A DNA stretch of 64,000 nucleotides from Phaeovulum molybdatiresistens (lineage in GTDB: Bacteria; Pseudomonadota; Alphaproteobacteria; Rhodobacterales; Rhodobacteraceae), in NCBI RefSeq assembly GCF_023544865.1, contig NZ_JAMJFX010000007.1:80502-144501 (forward strand), written 5' to 3'. The translations under genes were made by a program, and so were the position numbers. The notes below the pieces were generated by a model that had not been told where the DNA came from, did no database searches, and was given only the letters and a program-made list of their open reading frames with translations. Numbering within the stretch: the first letter of the stretch is position 1; each line of letters begins with the position of its first letter. This document shows, in pieces, positions 7,767 through 17,726 of this stretch.

Positions 7767-8663
7767 GTGGCGCAAGACCCCAGCGCGGCCCGATCAAACG
7801 CCGCCCCTTTTACCGTTGCCGAGGCCCTGCGCAACGCCATCGCGCAGCTGAAGGCGGCGGGCATTGACAGCGCTGCGGGCGACGCGCGCCGGCTTCTGGC
7901 CCATGCGATGGGGATCGGCGCCGACCGGCTGACGCTGCATCTGCCCGATGCGCTGGACCCGGGCCCGGCGGCGGCCTTCGCGACGGCGATCGCGGCGCGC
8001 TGCGCCCGCCAGCCGGTCAGCCAGATCACCGGCAGCCGCAGCTTTTGGGGCCGCGATTACCGCGTCACCCGCGACACGCTGGACCCGCGCCCGGAAACCG
8101 AAACGCTGGTGGCGCTGGCGCTGCAACAGCCTTTCGCGCGGGTGCTGGATCTGGGCACCGGCACCGGCTGCATCCTGCTGACGCTGCTGGCCGAACGGCC
8201 CGCCGCACGCGGGCTTGGGGTTGATCTGTCGCCCGCAGCGCTTGAGGTGGCGCGCGACAATGCCGCCGGCCTGGGCCTTGGGGACCGCGCGGAATTCGCC
8301 CTGTCGGACTGGTTTTCCGCCATCCGCGGCCAGTTCGACCTGATCGTGTCGAACCCGCCCTATATCGCCGCAGAGGAAATGCCCGACCTTTCCCCCGAGG
8401 TGCGTGACTGGGAACCGCATCTGGCGCTGTCGCCGGGCGGTGACGGGCTGGACCCCTACCGCATCATCGCCGCCGGCGCGGGCGCGCATCTGGCGCCGGG
8501 CGGGCGGATCGCGGTGGAAATCGGCCCCAGCCAGGGCGCGGCGGTGGCGGGATTTTTCCGCGCCGCAGGGCTTGAACAGGTGCGCGTGCATCCCGATCTT
8601 GATGGCAGGGACCGGGTTGTTTCGGCCCAATGCGCGCAATTTGCCGATAGTTGTGGCAAATAG
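7767..8663 (+). CDS. prmC: Release factor glutamine methyltransferase
   Basis: PrmC methylates the glutamine of the release factor GGQ motif using S-adenosylmethionine. The SAM-binding DLGTGTGCILLTLL and the catalytic NPPY motif (Asn196-Tyr199) are present. The N-terminal helical domain that binds the release factor precedes them. I use GTG at 7767 as the start (VAQDPSAA), 4 bases after prfA, since the frame upstream lies inside prfA. The 298-residue length is normal. Confidence 0.95.
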   Translation: MAQDPSAARSNAAPFTVAEALRNAIAQLKAAGIDSAAGDARRLLAHAMGIGADRLTLHLPDALDPGPAAAFATAIAARCARQPVSQITGSRSFWGRDYRVTRDTLDPRPETETLVALALQQPFARVLDLGTGTGCILLTLLAERPAARGLGVDLSPAALEVARDNAAGLGLGDRAEFALSDWFSAIRGQFDLIVSNPPYIAAEEMPDLSPEVRDWEPHLALSPGGDGLDPYRIIAAGAGAHLAPGGRIAVEIGPSQGAAVAGFFRAAGLEQVRVHPDLDGRDRVVSAQCAQFADSCGK

Positions 8664-8868
8664 CTGCCAAAATTCGCGGCGTTGCGGCGATTCTCACTTG
8701 TCAGGCCGCGCGCGCCATGATTAGTCAGTCGCGCGCTGGTTGGAAAAGGCTCCGCCGCGCGGCTCAGCTTCATATTGCGGGTCTTGTGTTCCGGGGCGTC
8801 TTGCGGCGCATCGGAACGGGACCGGCACAGGCCACGATCCCGTCAGGGGTCAAGACACACGAAAGCAC

Positions 8869-9687
8869 ATGAGATCATCCAAATCCCGTTCGCGTTCCAA
8901 GTCGAACCGCCAGCGCACGATCGGCAACATCATCAACCGGGTGTTTGACAGTTCCGGCCCCGAGGGGAAGGTGCGCGGCACGCCGCAGCAGATCATTGAC
9001 AAATACCTGATGCTGGCGCGCGATGCCCAGCTGTCCAACGATCGCGTGGCCGAGCAGAATTTCCTGCAGCACGCGGAACATTACACCCGCATGCTGGGCG
9101 AGGCGCAGCGCGAAATGGCGCGCGAACAGGAAGCCCGCCAGCAGCATCAGGGTCAGCAGACTCAGGGCCAGTATGGCCAGGGTCAGCAGAATGGCCACGG
9201 TCAGCAGGGTCAGGGTCAGCAGGGCGGCAATGGCCACGGCCAGCCGCAGCAGGGCGGCCACCCCGCCCGCGACCGGGCCGAGCCGCGCCACGGCGAGGAT
9301 CAGCCCGATCTTGCCGCGGATACCGCAGATCTTGCCCCGGTGATCGAGGCGACCGAGGAAGACCGCTCGAATCTGGTGGAAACCCCCGAAAGCCGCCCGG
9401 CCCGTCCGCGCCGCGAACCGCGCCCGCCGCGTGGCGAGCGTCCGAAGGACGGCGCGCGCCATGCGCAAGCCGCTGCCGAGGCCGCTGCCGATGCGCCCGC
9501 CGCGCCAGCTGCTGCGGAACCGGCCCCGGCCCAGCCCGCGGCTGAGGCCGATGCGCCGGCTGCCGCCGCGAAACCCGGGAAATCTGGTGACAAGCCCGCC
9601 GCCCAGCGCAGCCGCAGCCCGCGCAAGCCGCGCGGCGAAGCCAAGCCCGTGCAGCCCGCCCCGGGCGAGGCCCCGGCGGTCGAATGA
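8869..9687 (+). CDS. DUF4167 protein with Q/G-rich and A/P-rich low-complexity tail
   Basis: This 272-residue protein has a conserved basic N-terminal domain (MRSSKSRSRSKSNRQRTIGN, then NIINRVFDSSGPEGKVRGTP and QQIIDKYLMLARDAQLSNDR), typical of DUF4167 in alphaproteobacteria. From about residue 88 it becomes Q/G/H-rich (repeats of QQGQGQQ type coded by GGTCAGCAG units at about 9140-9260). It then becomes R/P/A-rich to the end. The basic domain plus disordered tail suggests RNA or ribosome binding, which is inference. The ATG at 8869 is the first that includes the conserved domain. The 205 bases upstream (8664-8868) are promoter space with no other gene visible. Confidence 0.85.
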   Translation: MRSSKSRSRSKSNRQRTIGNIINRVFDSSGPEGKVRGTPQQIIDKYLMLARDAQLSNDRVAEQNFLQHAEHYTRMLGEAQREMAREQEARQQHQGQQTQGQYGQGQQNGHGQQGQGQQGGNGHGQPQQGGHPARDRAEPRHGEDQPDLAADTADLAPVIEATEEDRSNLVETPESRPARPRREPRPPRGERPKDGARHAQAAAEAAADAPAAPAAAEPAPAQPAAEADAPAAAAKPGKSGDKPAAQRSRSPRKPRGEAKPVQPAPGEAPAVE

Positions 9688-9726
9688 CAGGCCGCTGACC
9701 GGGTCCGGTCGGTCGCAGGAAACAGC

Positions 9727-9754
9727 AAGGCCGCGCCCCGGGGGCGCGGCCTTT
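9727..9754. terminator. Bidirectional terminator between the DUF4167 gene and rsmA
   Basis: AAGGCCGCGCCCC (9727-9739) and GGGGCGCGGCCTT (9741-9753) form a long perfect dyad between two converging genes. The A/T ends give a short U tract in each direction. Confidence 0.75.
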
Positions 9755-9793
9755 GTCATTGGGTCATCGGACGGGCGCGGGGCGCGCGCGCGC

Positions 9794-10642
9794 TCAGCCC
9801 TGCGCCGCCGCGATCACCCGGGCCAGCGCGCAGAATCGTTCCAGGCTGATTTCCTCGGCCCGGGCGGTGGGGGCGATGCCGGCCGCGTCCAGCTTGGCCT
9901 CGATATCCGGCGCCACACCCTTCAGCGAGGCGCGCAGCATCTTGCGGCGCTGGTTGAAGCCCGCGGCCACCACCCGGCTAAGGATCGCGGCATCGGCGGG
10001 ATAGCGCGGTTCGGGCAGGGCGGTCAGGCGCACCACGGCGGAATGGACCTTGGGCGCGGGCACGAAGGCCTCGGGCGGCAGGGTCATCACGATCTTCGCT
10101 TCGGCCCGCCATTGCGCCAGGATCGCCAGCCGGCCATAGGCCTTGGACCCGGGTTGGGCGACGATGCGTTCGGCCACCTCTTTTTGAAACATCAGCGTCA
10201 GGCTGTCCCAGAAGGGCGGCCAGTCGCGCGGGGTCAGCCAGCGCACCAGCAATTCGGTGCCCACGTTATAGGGCAGGTTAGCGACGATCTTGATCGGCGG
10301 GGTCAGATGCGCCAGCACGTCCACCGCCAGCGCATCGCCGTGGATCACCTGCAACCGGCCCGGATAGGCGGCGGCGATCTGGTCCAGCGCGGGCAGGCAG
10401 CGTTCGTCCTTTTCCACCGCCAGCACGCGGCGCGCCCCCTCGGCCAGAAGCCCGCGGGTCAGGCCGCCGGGGCCGGGCCCTACCTCCAGCACATCGGCGC
10501 CAGTCAGATCGCCCGCCGCCCGCGCGATCTTGGCCGTCAGGTTCAGATCCAGCAAAAAGTTCTGGCCCAGTTGCTTTTTCGCGATCAGCCCGTGGGTATT
10601 GATCACCTCGCGCAGCGGGGGCAGGCCGTCGATCGCAGTCAT
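9794..10642 (-). CDS. rsmA: 16S rRNA (adenine 1518/1519-N6) dimethyltransferase
   Basis: The 282-residue product is RsmA/KsgA, which dimethylates two adjacent adenines near the 3' end of 16S rRNA. Visible motifs are [11 protein letters not shown] at the N-terminus, the SAM-binding [16 protein letters not shown], the acidic VEKDERC, the catalytic [11 protein letters not shown] and [13 protein letters not shown] start at the ATG at 10642 (MTAIDGLPP). It is the last gene of the leftward lptF-to-rsmA run, after pdxA, as in many proteobacteria. Confidence 0.96.
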   Translation of the reverse strand: MTAIDGLPPLREVINTHGLIAKKQLGQNFLLDLNLTAKIARAAGDLTGADVLEVGPGPGGLTRGLLAEGARRVLAVEKDERCLPALDQIAAAYPGRLQVIHGDALAVDVLAHLTPPIKIVANLPYNVGTELLVRWLTPRDWPPFWDSLTLMFQKEVAERIVAQPGSKAYGRLAILAQWRAEAKIVMTLPPEAFVPAPKVHSAVVRLTALPEPRYPADAAILSRVVAAGFNQRRKMLRASLKGVAPDIEAKLDAAGIAPTARAEEISLERFCALARVIAAAQG

Positions 10643-10695
10643 GCTGGCACTCCTGTTGTCGCTTGGGCAATAGGGCAAGCGGTGGCCAAGGGCAA

Positions 10696-11679
10696 CTAGC
10701 GCGCCCGGGCCGCGCCCATGCTGGCGGCCATTTTCAGCGCCGCGATCAGGCTGGCGGGGTTGGCCAGGCCGCGCCCGGCAATGTCGAAGGCCGTGCCATG
10801 ATCGGGCGAGGTGCGCACGAAGGGCAGGCCCAGCGTCACGTTCACGCCGCCGTCGAAATCCAGCGTCTTGATCGGGATCAGCGCCTGATCGTGATAGGCG
10901 CAGATCGCCGCGTCATAGCGGGCGCGCGCGGCGGGGTGGAACATCGTGTCGGCGGGCAGGGGGCCGGCGATGGCATGGCCTTCGGCGCGCAGATCGGCGA
11001 TCAGGGGCGCGATCCAGTCGATTTCCTCATGCCCCATCGCGCCGCCTTCGCCGGCATGGGGGTTCAGCCCCGCCACCGCAAGGCGGGGGTTTTCGATGCC
11101 GAAATCGCGGGAAAGGCCAGCCGAGGTGATTTCGACCACCTCGCGCAGCAGCGCGGGCGTGAAGGCGCGCGGCACCTGTGACAGGGGGATGTGGATCGTG
11201 GCGGGCACGACGCGAAGGCTGGGGCAGGCCAGCATCATCACCACCTTGGCCCCGCCCGCCAGATGCGCCAGATATTCGGTATGGCCCGGAAAGGCGAAAC
11301 CCGCGCCATCCTGCAAGGCCTTCTTGTGGATCGGCGCGGTGGCCAGCGCCAGACCCTCGCCGCGCAGCACCAGATCGACGCCGCGCGCGATCACGTCGAT
11401 CACGCCATGGGCATTGGCCGGATCGGGCTGGCCGGGCCGGGCCGCGGCGGGGAAGGGATGAGGCAACACCGGCAGCGCCGCGCCCGCATGGGACATCGCC
11501 TCGGAGGGGTGGGCAATTTCGCGGATCTTCGTGCCGCGCGGCAGATGCGCGGGATCGCCGATCCAGACAAAGGGCAACGCGGCGCGCAGGCTGTCCCAGG
11601 CCTTGGCGGCAATCTCGGGGCCGATGCCCGCAGGTTCACCGCAGGACAGGATCACGGGTCTGTCGATGCCGCCGATCAT
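10696..11679 (-). CDS. pdxA: 4-hydroxythreonine-4-phosphate dehydrogenase
   Basis: PdxA oxidises 4-phosphohydroxy-L-threonine in pyridoxal phosphate synthesis. The 327-residue product shows [10 protein letters not shown] at the N-terminus. The metal-binding histidines are in [24 protein letters not shown] and [13 protein letters not shown], with the late motif [17 protein letters not shown]. It lies between surA and rsmA in the same leftward operon, the classic surA-pdxA-ksgA order. Confidence 0.97.
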   Translation of the reverse strand: MIGGIDRPVILSCGEPAGIGPEIAAKAWDSLRAALPFVWIGDPAHLPRGTKIREIAHPSEAMSHAGAALPVLPHPFPAAARPGQPDPANAHGVIDVIARGVDLVLRGEGLALATAPIHKKALQDGAGFAFPGHTEYLAHLAGGAKVVMMLACPSLRVVPATIHIPLSQVPRAFTPALLREVVEITSAGLSRDFGIENPRLAVAGLNPHAGEGGAMGHEEIDWIAPLIADLRAEGHAIAGPLPADTMFHPAARARYDAAICAYHDQALIPIKTLDFDGGVNVTLGLPFVRTSPDHGTAFDIAGRGLANPASLIAALKMAASMGAARAR

Positions 11680-11701
11680 GCCCGCCCCCGCCGCCCGAAG
11701 A

Positions 11702-12943
11702 TCAGTCCCGCCGCCGGATCACGGCCTCGGCGCGCAGATCGGCCAGATAGGCATCGGCCATCGCCGTCAGGCGGGCGTTCTGCAGCCGGTTGCGCACCGC
11801 ATCGCGCGTGGGCGCCGGGGCGTCTTCGCTGGCCAGCGCCTCGCGCTTGCAAAGCATCAGGAATACCGTATCGCCGCCGCGCGTCAGGTTCGTGGACACC
11901 TCGCCGGGGTCAAGGCGGGCCAGTTCCACCGCGATATCGGCGGGGATCTGGTCTTGCGGCAGCGTGTCATGGATCAGCCGCGCTTCGGGCTGGCCCTTGA
12001 CGGCGGCGAACAGATCGACACAGCCATCCACCTGCCCACGCAGGCGCGCGGCCTCGGCCAGGGCCGCGTCAGATCCCGCGCCGGGGATCAGATATTGCGC
12101 GAAGTCAAGCTGTTGCGGCGCATCTGTCACCGCGCCGCCTTCGTCAATGGCGCGCAGCATGAACACCGCGACCGCCCCGCCCAGTTCGACCGGCTGGCTG
12201 GCCTCGCCCGGGGCAAGCGCCAACAGCGTGCCGCGCAGCGCAGGCGGCAGGTTGGTCAGCGGCAGCCAGTCCAGCCGCCCGCCTTGCGCGCGTGATCCGG
12301 CGGCCGACACCTCACGCGCGGCGGCGCCAAAGGCCGCCTCGCCGCGCAGGGCCGACATCTGACGCGCCAGCGCCATCGCCTCGGCCTCGCGGCCGGGGGG
12401 GGCGGGTATGATGATTTCGGAAATCAGAACCCGCGCGCCCTTGCCGGTTTCGGCTTCGGGGGCCAGGGCGCGGTCGATATCGGCCTCGGAAATGCGGACC
12501 CGCGGCAAGAAGCGGGCGCGCACCACGTCGCGCCAGGCCAGGCCCGCCTCGACGAAATCGCGGAAGGTCTGCGCCTCGACGCCTTCCTGGCCGATCGCCT
12601 GGATGAACTGTTCGGTTGCCATGTTCGCGCGACCGGCGAATTCGGACATGCCTTCGGCCAGCGCCTCTTCGGACACGCGGATGCCTGCGCGGCGCGCCGC
12701 ATCCATGCGCAGCCGGTCGTCGATCAGCGCCTTTTCCGCCTCGACCCGCAGATCGCCGGGCGCGCGCAGAACCCGCAGGAACCGCATCCGCTGGTCGATT
12801 TCATAGCCGGTGATGCCCAGATCATTGACCTGGATGATCGGGGCGAACAGATTGCCGCCCACCCCCTGCGCCGCCACGCGGTCCGCCGGAACCAGGGCCG
12901 TCAGCGCCAGAAAACCGCCAAGAAGAAAAGAAGCGCGCACCAT
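11702..12943 (-). CDS. surA: Periplasmic chaperone/peptidyl-prolyl isomerase, SurA type
   Basis: This 413-residue protein has a Sec signal (MVRASFLLGGFLALTALVPA, then DRVAAQ). A SurA-like N-terminal domain follows (IIQVNDLGITGYEIDQRMRF), then a parvulin-type domain at about residues 170-270 (VLISEIIIPAPPGREAEAMA... GRLDWLPLTNLPPALRGTLL), and a C-terminal region. It escorts outer-membrane proteins such as LptD through the periplasm, and here it follows lptD directly. The parvulin domain looks diverged, so isomerase activity is not certain. Confidence 0.88.
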   Translation of the reverse strand: MVRASFLLGGFLALTALVPADRVAAQGVGGNLFAPIIQVNDLGITGYEIDQRMRFLRVLRAPGDLRVEAEKALIDDRLRMDAARRAGIRVSEEALAEGMSEFAGRANMATEQFIQAIGQEGVEAQTFRDFVEAGLAWRDVVRARFLPRVRISEADIDRALAPEAETGKGARVLISEIIIPAPPGREAEAMALARQMSALRGEAAFGAAAREVSAAGSRAQGGRLDWLPLTNLPPALRGTLLALAPGEASQPVELGGAVAVFMLRAIDEGGAVTDAPQQLDFAQYLIPGAGSDAALAEAARLRGQVDGCVDLFAAVKGQPEARLIHDTLPQDQIPADIAVELARLDPGEVSTNLTRGGDTVFLMLCKREALASEDAPAPTRDAVRNRLQNARLTAMADAYLADLRAEAVIRRRD

Positions 12944-12981
12944 GTCTTCGTCCGTCCGTCGTCCGTTCCTGCCCGATCCGC

Positions 12982-15276
12982 CTAGCGCAGACAGCTGCGC
13001 CGGGCGCGGTCGATGGTGTCGCTGGTGCCAAATCCGGCCAGCTGCACCGAAAGCCCGATGTCGGTTTCGGGCTCCACACTAGAGGAGGATGTGAACCGAC
13101 GCGAGAGGGAAAGATCCACGGTGACGCATTCGTTGGCATATTGCACGCCTAGGCTCGCGTTTGCCGCGCGGTCGGCGGTGAAATCGTAGCGGGTTTCCAG
13201 CCGGGTCGACCAGCCGTTGCCCCAGCGCCAGCCGCCATCGAGGGTCAGTTCCGATGTGCGGGTCGGGCGGCCCTCATCGGGGTCGGCCTCCATCCACAGA
13301 TAGCCCGCGGCCAGATCGTGGCGCGCGCCGCTGGTGGCCAGGCGCAATTCGTTGCGCGTGAAGGACCAATCGTCATCCAGCAGTGCCCGGTTCGACAGCG
13401 TGATCCCCGCCGCCGTGGTCAGATGCGCCGCCATCAGCCAGTCCGACAGCCGCCCGTCAAGGCCCGATCCGGCGCTGAACTGATCCAGATCTTTCGCCCG
13501 CCAGACCCGGCCCGCCTGCACCCCGACCGACCAGCCCGCCGCATCCTGCCGCGTCCAGCCGATGCCAAGGTTCGCGCGCAGGCCCCGTTCGCGCATGTCC
13601 GCGCCCGGGAAACGCGACAGCGAAAACAGGTTGCCTTCGTCGAATTCGACCAGAAGGCTGTCGTCATTGGGCACGGGGGTCAGGCTGTCGCGGCTCCAGA
13701 TCAGCTGGACGACGGGTTCGATCACATCTGTTGCGCTGCCCGCGCTGCGCAGCCAGGGCCAGCGCAGTTCCACCGCCGCCGTGGGCAGGGCGCGGAAGGT
13801 GGACCCGTTCATGTCCGGGTCCAGGTCCTGGCTGATGCGGTAGGCATCCAGCGCCAGTTCCCCCTGCGCCGCGGCCAGAATACCCCCGCCCAGCTGCCAG
13901 TTGCGCCGCCAGTCCGCCACCAGCGAGGCGCGCACCATGTCGCGCCCGTCGGGCAGGCTGTCTTCATCCGGCCCGTCCGCCAGCAGGTTCGAGGCGCGTT
14001 CATGGGCATGAACCTCGGCGGTGACGCTCAGTTCACCGCCGATGGCGCGGGGGCGGTAGATGCGCGTCCATTTCAGATCGCCCGCCAGCGAGGGCTGGGT
14101 CTGGTCCGTCTCGCCGTCGCGCAGCGTATGGGTATGGCCCGCCCGGCCCCAGATCATGCGGTCGGCGCGCACCCGGTCCACCGTCATGCCCGACCACAGC
14201 CGGTCATCCTCGGTGATGTCATAGTTCAGCAGATAGGACCGGTCCGAGGTCAGCCGCAGCGTCACCCCCAGCCGATAGTCGCGCGGCAGAAAAAACACTC
14301 CGTCGCCAAACAGATAGCCCCGGGTCTCGCCCTCGCGGATGTCGTCGCGCGTCACCGCGCCGTCCAGCACGAAGGCGCCCTGGCGCAGCGCCTGGCGATA
14401 GCGCAGGCCCAGCGTGCGCGTCCATGAGGTGGCGACATAGGGCGTCACCGTCAGATCGGCGGCCTCCCCCAGCGGGAAGAAATAGGGCAGCTTGATTCCG
14501 GTGCCCAGGCTGGATGTGGTGCGTAGCGTGGGCCGCAGCAGGCCGCGCATGCGTTCCACCGTGGGGTCGGGCATGCGCAGATGCGGCAGATACATCAGCG
14601 GCACCCCGGCGGCCCGGAACTGCGCGCCGGTAAAGCGGATCTGCCGGGTTTCGGCATCATGGGTCACGCGGCGGGCGCGGATTTCCCACAGCGGCGTGGG
14701 CCGGTCGGCACAGATCTGGCACGATGAGGCCACGACCTGGTCAAGATGGGTGTAGCGCCCGGCCTCGCGCCGGATCGAATTGGCCGCCATCTGCAATTCG
14801 CGCGCCAGCACCAGTCGCGCGCCCGTCAGAATGCCATCGCGCAGATCGGCCGACAGCTGCGCCTGATCGGCCAGCACGATCGCACCGCGCTGGCCCGGCT
14901 CGGTCAGGCGGATCGGGCCCGCGATGGTCAATTGCTCGGTGGATCGGTCATAGACGATGCGCGTGGCGGTCAGCCGGCTGCCGCGAAAGAACACTTCGAC
15001 CGTGCCTTCGGCGGTGATCCGGTCGTCGCCGGTCAGGATGACGCGATCGGCCAGCAGCGTCGCCGGTGTCTCGGCGGTGGCAAGGGCCGGGGCCGGTGTG
15101 GCCAGGTTCTGCGCGGTGGCTGGCGTGGCCAGCGGCGCCAGCGCCAGGACGGGCAGGGTGACAAGCGCCGCAAGGGATGCAATCGTCGCCAGCCGGGCCC
15201 GGGCGGGCCACTGGGCGGGCAGGGGGACGATCCGCCCCCGGGGGGCGGGCTTTCGCATCGGGTGGATCTTTGCCAT
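12982..15276 (-). CDS. lptD: LPS-assembly protein LptD
   Basis: This 764-residue outer-membrane protein inserts lipopolysaccharide into the outer leaflet. The start at 15276 (MAKIHPMRKP) overlaps the lptG stop by one base; longer frames read back into lptG. After a signal region, an OstA/LptA-like jelly-roll part (ADRVILTGDDRITAEGTVEV) covers roughly residues 65-190. It includes the conserved SSCQICADRPTPLWEIRARR. The C-terminal half is a beta barrel ending in ...DTIDRARRSCLR. The order lptF-lptG-lptD-surA puts transport components and the LptD chaperone in one transcript. Confidence 0.95.
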   Translation of the reverse strand: MAKIHPMRKPAPRGRIVPLPAQWPARARLATIASLAALVTLPVLALAPLATPATAQNLATPAPALATAETPATLLADRVILTGDDRITAEGTVEVFFRGSRLTATRIVYDRSTEQLTIAGPIRLTEPGQRGAIVLADQAQLSADLRDGILTGARLVLARELQMAANSIRREAGRYTHLDQVVASSCQICADRPTPLWEIRARRVTHDAETRQIRFTGAQFRAAGVPLMYLPHLRMPDPTVERMRGLLRPTLRTTSSLGTGIKLPYFFPLGEAADLTVTPYVATSWTRTLGLRYRQALRQGAFVLDGAVTRDDIREGETRGYLFGDGVFFLPRDYRLGVTLRLTSDRSYLLNYDITEDDRLWSGMTVDRVRADRMIWGRAGHTHTLRDGETDQTQPSLAGDLKWTRIYRPRAIGGELSVTAEVHAHERASNLLADGPDEDSLPDGRDMVRASLVADWRRNWQLGGGILAAAQGELALDAYRISQDLDPDMNGSTFRALPTAAVELRWPWLRSAGSATDVIEPVVQLIWSRDSLTPVPNDDSLLVEFDEGNLFSLSRFPGADMRERGLRANLGIGWTRQDAAGWSVGVQAGRVWRAKDLDQFSAGSGLDGRLSDWLMAAHLTTAAGITLSNRALLDDDWSFTRNELRLATSGARHDLAAGYLWMEADPDEGRPTRTSELTLDGGWRWGNGWSTRLETRYDFTADRAANASLGVQYANECVTVDLSLSRRFTSSSSVEPETDIGLSVQLAGFGTSDTIDRARRSCLR

Positions 15277-16394
15277 CAGCCTTCCTCCAGATGCAGGATC
15301 AGTGCCAGCGCCAGCATCAGCGCCGCGACCGGCGTTGCCCAGGCCGCCAGCGCCACCGGGATCTGCCCGTTGTCGCCCAGAACCTGCGCCATGTTGCGCA
15401 GGAAGAATACCGCCATGCCCGCGCCAAGCGCCAGCAGCACCATCATCCCCGACCGGCCCATCCGCGCATAGCGCATGGTGAAGCCCGCCGCGATCAGCAC
15501 CATCGCCGCCAGCATCAGCGGCAGCGCCAGTTCCATCTGGAACCACACCATATGCCGGCGCGCCGAAAAGCCCGCATCCTCCAGCCCCGCGATGAAGGCG
15601 GGCAGATCCCAGATCGGGATCGCATTGGGCGTGCCAAAGCTGTCGCGGATGCGATCGGCCGTCAGATCCGAGGGCAGGCGCAACGTGGGCATGGTGGTGG
15701 CGGCGCGCTCGGGGTTCTGCGCGCCCTCCAGCGGCCAGTCCTTGACGTCGCGCAGATCCCAGGCGCCCGCAACCAGCGCGGCCTCGGCGGCGGCGATGCG
15801 GCGGATCGGGCCGCGGTCGGGGCCAAAGATCAGGAAGGTCACATCATAAAGCCGCGTCGCATCCAGATTGGCCCGTGCCGCGCGGATCACCGCCTGGGTG
15901 TCATCGCCCGCGCCCGAGCCCTGGCGCATCCACACGCCCTCGCGCCCGATCGAGACGGTCTGCTGACCCGCGCCCCCCGCATCGGCGCGGAATTCATCCG
16001 ACAGCGCCTCATAGCGCTTGGCGGTGGCCGACACGATCGGGTTGCCCGCCGCCACCGCGACCACCCCGATCAGCGCCGCCACCGTGACCGGCGCCACCAG
16101 CATCCGCAGCGCCGACCGGCCCGCGGCGCGGATCACCACCAGTTCCGAACTGCGCGCAAGGCCCAGAAACAGCACCACCCCCGACAACAGCATGATCAGC
16201 GGCAGGATCAGGTAGAAGGTCGCGGGCACGTTCAGCGCCGCCAGCAGCGCGGCATCCAGCAGGCCAAAGGTTTCGGCCTGAAAACGGCCGACCTGCTCGA
16301 CCATCTCGATCAGCATCAGGATGCCCAGGAACGTCCCCCCCACCAGCGCAAAGGCCCGCAGAAACCGGCGCGCGACGTAAAACGACAGCGTCAT
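15276..16394 (-). CDS. lptG: LPS export ABC transporter permease LptG
   Basis: The 372-residue protein has the YjgP/YjgQ fold: two N-terminal membrane helices (FALVGGTFLGILMLIEMVEQ, VPATFYLILPLIMLLSGVVL), a periplasmic jelly-roll, and C-terminal helices. It works with LptF and LptB to extract LPS from the inner membrane. The start is the ATG at 16394 (MTLSFYVARRF), overlapping the lptF end by four bases. The stop overlaps the lptD start. Confidence 0.95.
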   Translation of the reverse strand: MTLSFYVARRFLRAFALVGGTFLGILMLIEMVEQVGRFQAETFGLLDAALLAALNVPATFYLILPLIMLLSGVVLFLGLARSSELVVIRAAGRSALRMLVAPVTVAALIGVVAVAAGNPIVSATAKRYEALSDEFRADAGGAGQQTVSIGREGVWMRQGSGAGDDTQAVIRAARANLDATRLYDVTFLIFGPDRGPIRRIAAAEAALVAGAWDLRDVKDWPLEGAQNPERAATTMPTLRLPSDLTADRIRDSFGTPNAIPIWDLPAFIAGLEDAGFSARRHMVWFQMELALPLMLAAMVLIAAGFTMRYARMGRSGMMVLLALGAGMAVFFLRNMAQVLGDNGQIPVALAAWATPVAALMLALALILHLEEG

Positions 16395-17608
16395 GCCGCG
16401 CCCTCCGCCGCCCGGGACCGGCTGCGCCGCATCCGCCGGGGCGCCGCCGCGTGCCACAGCATCGCCCCCGCCAGCGCCGCGCCCACCAGCGCGGGCAGAT
16501 AGGACAGCGGCCACAGCGTGGCGCGGCGCGCGATCATGTCCTCGGTCGCGTTCGACAGGAACTGCACCGCGATGATCGCCACCACCGCGATCCCGATCTG
16601 GCGCCAGACCCCGAAGCGCGAGAAACTGCCCAGCATCAGCGCCGCCACCCCCAACAGCGCCGCCACCGGCGCCAGCAGCGGCTGGGCCAAGCGGTCGTGC
16701 AATTCGACCCGGCCGGCCTGCGGCGTGCTTGCGGTCAGCGCCAGGGTCGCGGCATCGGGGGCGACCAGCCGCCAGCTTGGCAGCTCGGCCCAGCTGCGCC
16801 GTTCGCGCGTGGTCGGCGTGATCAGCCCGCCGATGTCATAGGTGAAATCGGCAAAGCGCGTCACCGCCAGACGGTTGTCGCTGGCCCGCAGCGTCTGCGC
16901 CATGCCTTCCAGCATGATCAGCTTGGGTCCCGTGGCCGACCGCACGATCAGCGCCTTTTCCGCGGTGTAGATCGTCTGCGTGCCGGGCTGGCGCGCATCG
17001 GACAGGAACAGGTCCAGCAATTCGCCCGTCGGCGCGATTTCGCGGATATAGATCGACACACCATCGGCAGGGTGCTGGAAACTGCCCTCGGACAGAAAGC
17101 GCGCGGTGACGTTTTCGGCGATCTGCGCCTGCCGGTCGGCCAGCCGCGCACGCGCCGCCGGTTCCAGCACATGCACCAGCATCGCCATCAACGCCGCCAC
17201 GATCAGCCCGAACACCGCCACCGGCCGCGCCAGCCGCCAGGGCGAGGCGCCGGTGGCCTGCATCGCCACCAGTTCCGATTCCTGCGCCAGCCGGTTCACC
17301 GCATAGACCGTGGCCGCAAAGGCCGCGATCGGCAGCACCAGGCGGATGACGTAAGGCAGGGTCAGGGCGGTGAATTCCAGCACCACCCGCGCGCTTTGCC
17401 CATCCGAAATCAGCTGATCGAACAGCCGCACCGCGCGGTTGACCCAATAGACCGACACCAGCACAAGCGCAAAAAAGCCGAACAGCGCCATGAGCTGCGA
17501 CAGGATATATCTGTCCAATCTCGTCAAATCCGCCAGCCCCCGGGTCTTTGGTCCTTCTGTAACGCGATGCGGCGCGCGGGGAAAGGCCGACGGGCGCCCG
17601 CTTTCCAT
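16391..17608 (-). CDS. lptF: LPS export ABC transporter permease LptF
   Basis: This 405-residue YjgP/YjgQ family permease contains LTRLDRYILSQLMALFGFFA, SELVAMQATGASPWRL (the coupling helix toward LptB) and C-terminal membrane segments. It is the first gene of the leftward lpt operon and diverges from pepA, an arrangement also seen in enterobacteria. The annotated ATG at 17608 adds about 27 residues before the conserved start, so the TTG at 17527 (LTRLDRYIL) is a plausible alternative. Confidence 0.93.
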   Translation of the reverse strand: MESGRPSAFPRAPHRVTEGPKTRGLADLTRLDRYILSQLMALFGFFALVLVSVYWVNRAVRLFDQLISDGQSARVVLEFTALTLPYVIRLVLPIAAFAATVYAVNRLAQESELVAMQATGASPWRLARPVAVFGLIVAALMAMLVHVLEPAARARLADRQAQIAENVTARFLSEGSFQHPADGVSIYIREIAPTGELLDLFLSDARQPGTQTIYTAEKALIVRSATGPKLIMLEGMAQTLRASDNRLAVTRFADFTYDIGGLITPTTRERRSWAELPSWRLVAPDAATLALTASTPQAGRVELHDRLAQPLLAPVAALLGVAALMLGSFSRFGVWRQIGIAVVAIIAVQFLSNATEDMIARRATLWPLSYLPALVGAALAGAMLWHAAAPRRMRRSRSRAAEGAA

Positions 17609-17726
17609 TTTCGCCCGGCCTCGCTAGGGTCTGGCAAGACCCTGCCGACCCCCGCCCGCAGGCCCCGCCCGCAGGCGCGCGGTCGGCCCGTGCGAACAGA
17701 CACCGCGTCAGAACAAAGGAACCGCC

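Noticed and set aside
9136..9260. CRISPR-like or tandem DNA repeat with GGTCAGCAG units
   Set aside because: The units are irregular and lie in frame in the DUF4167 gene, coding a Q/G-rich low-complexity stretch.
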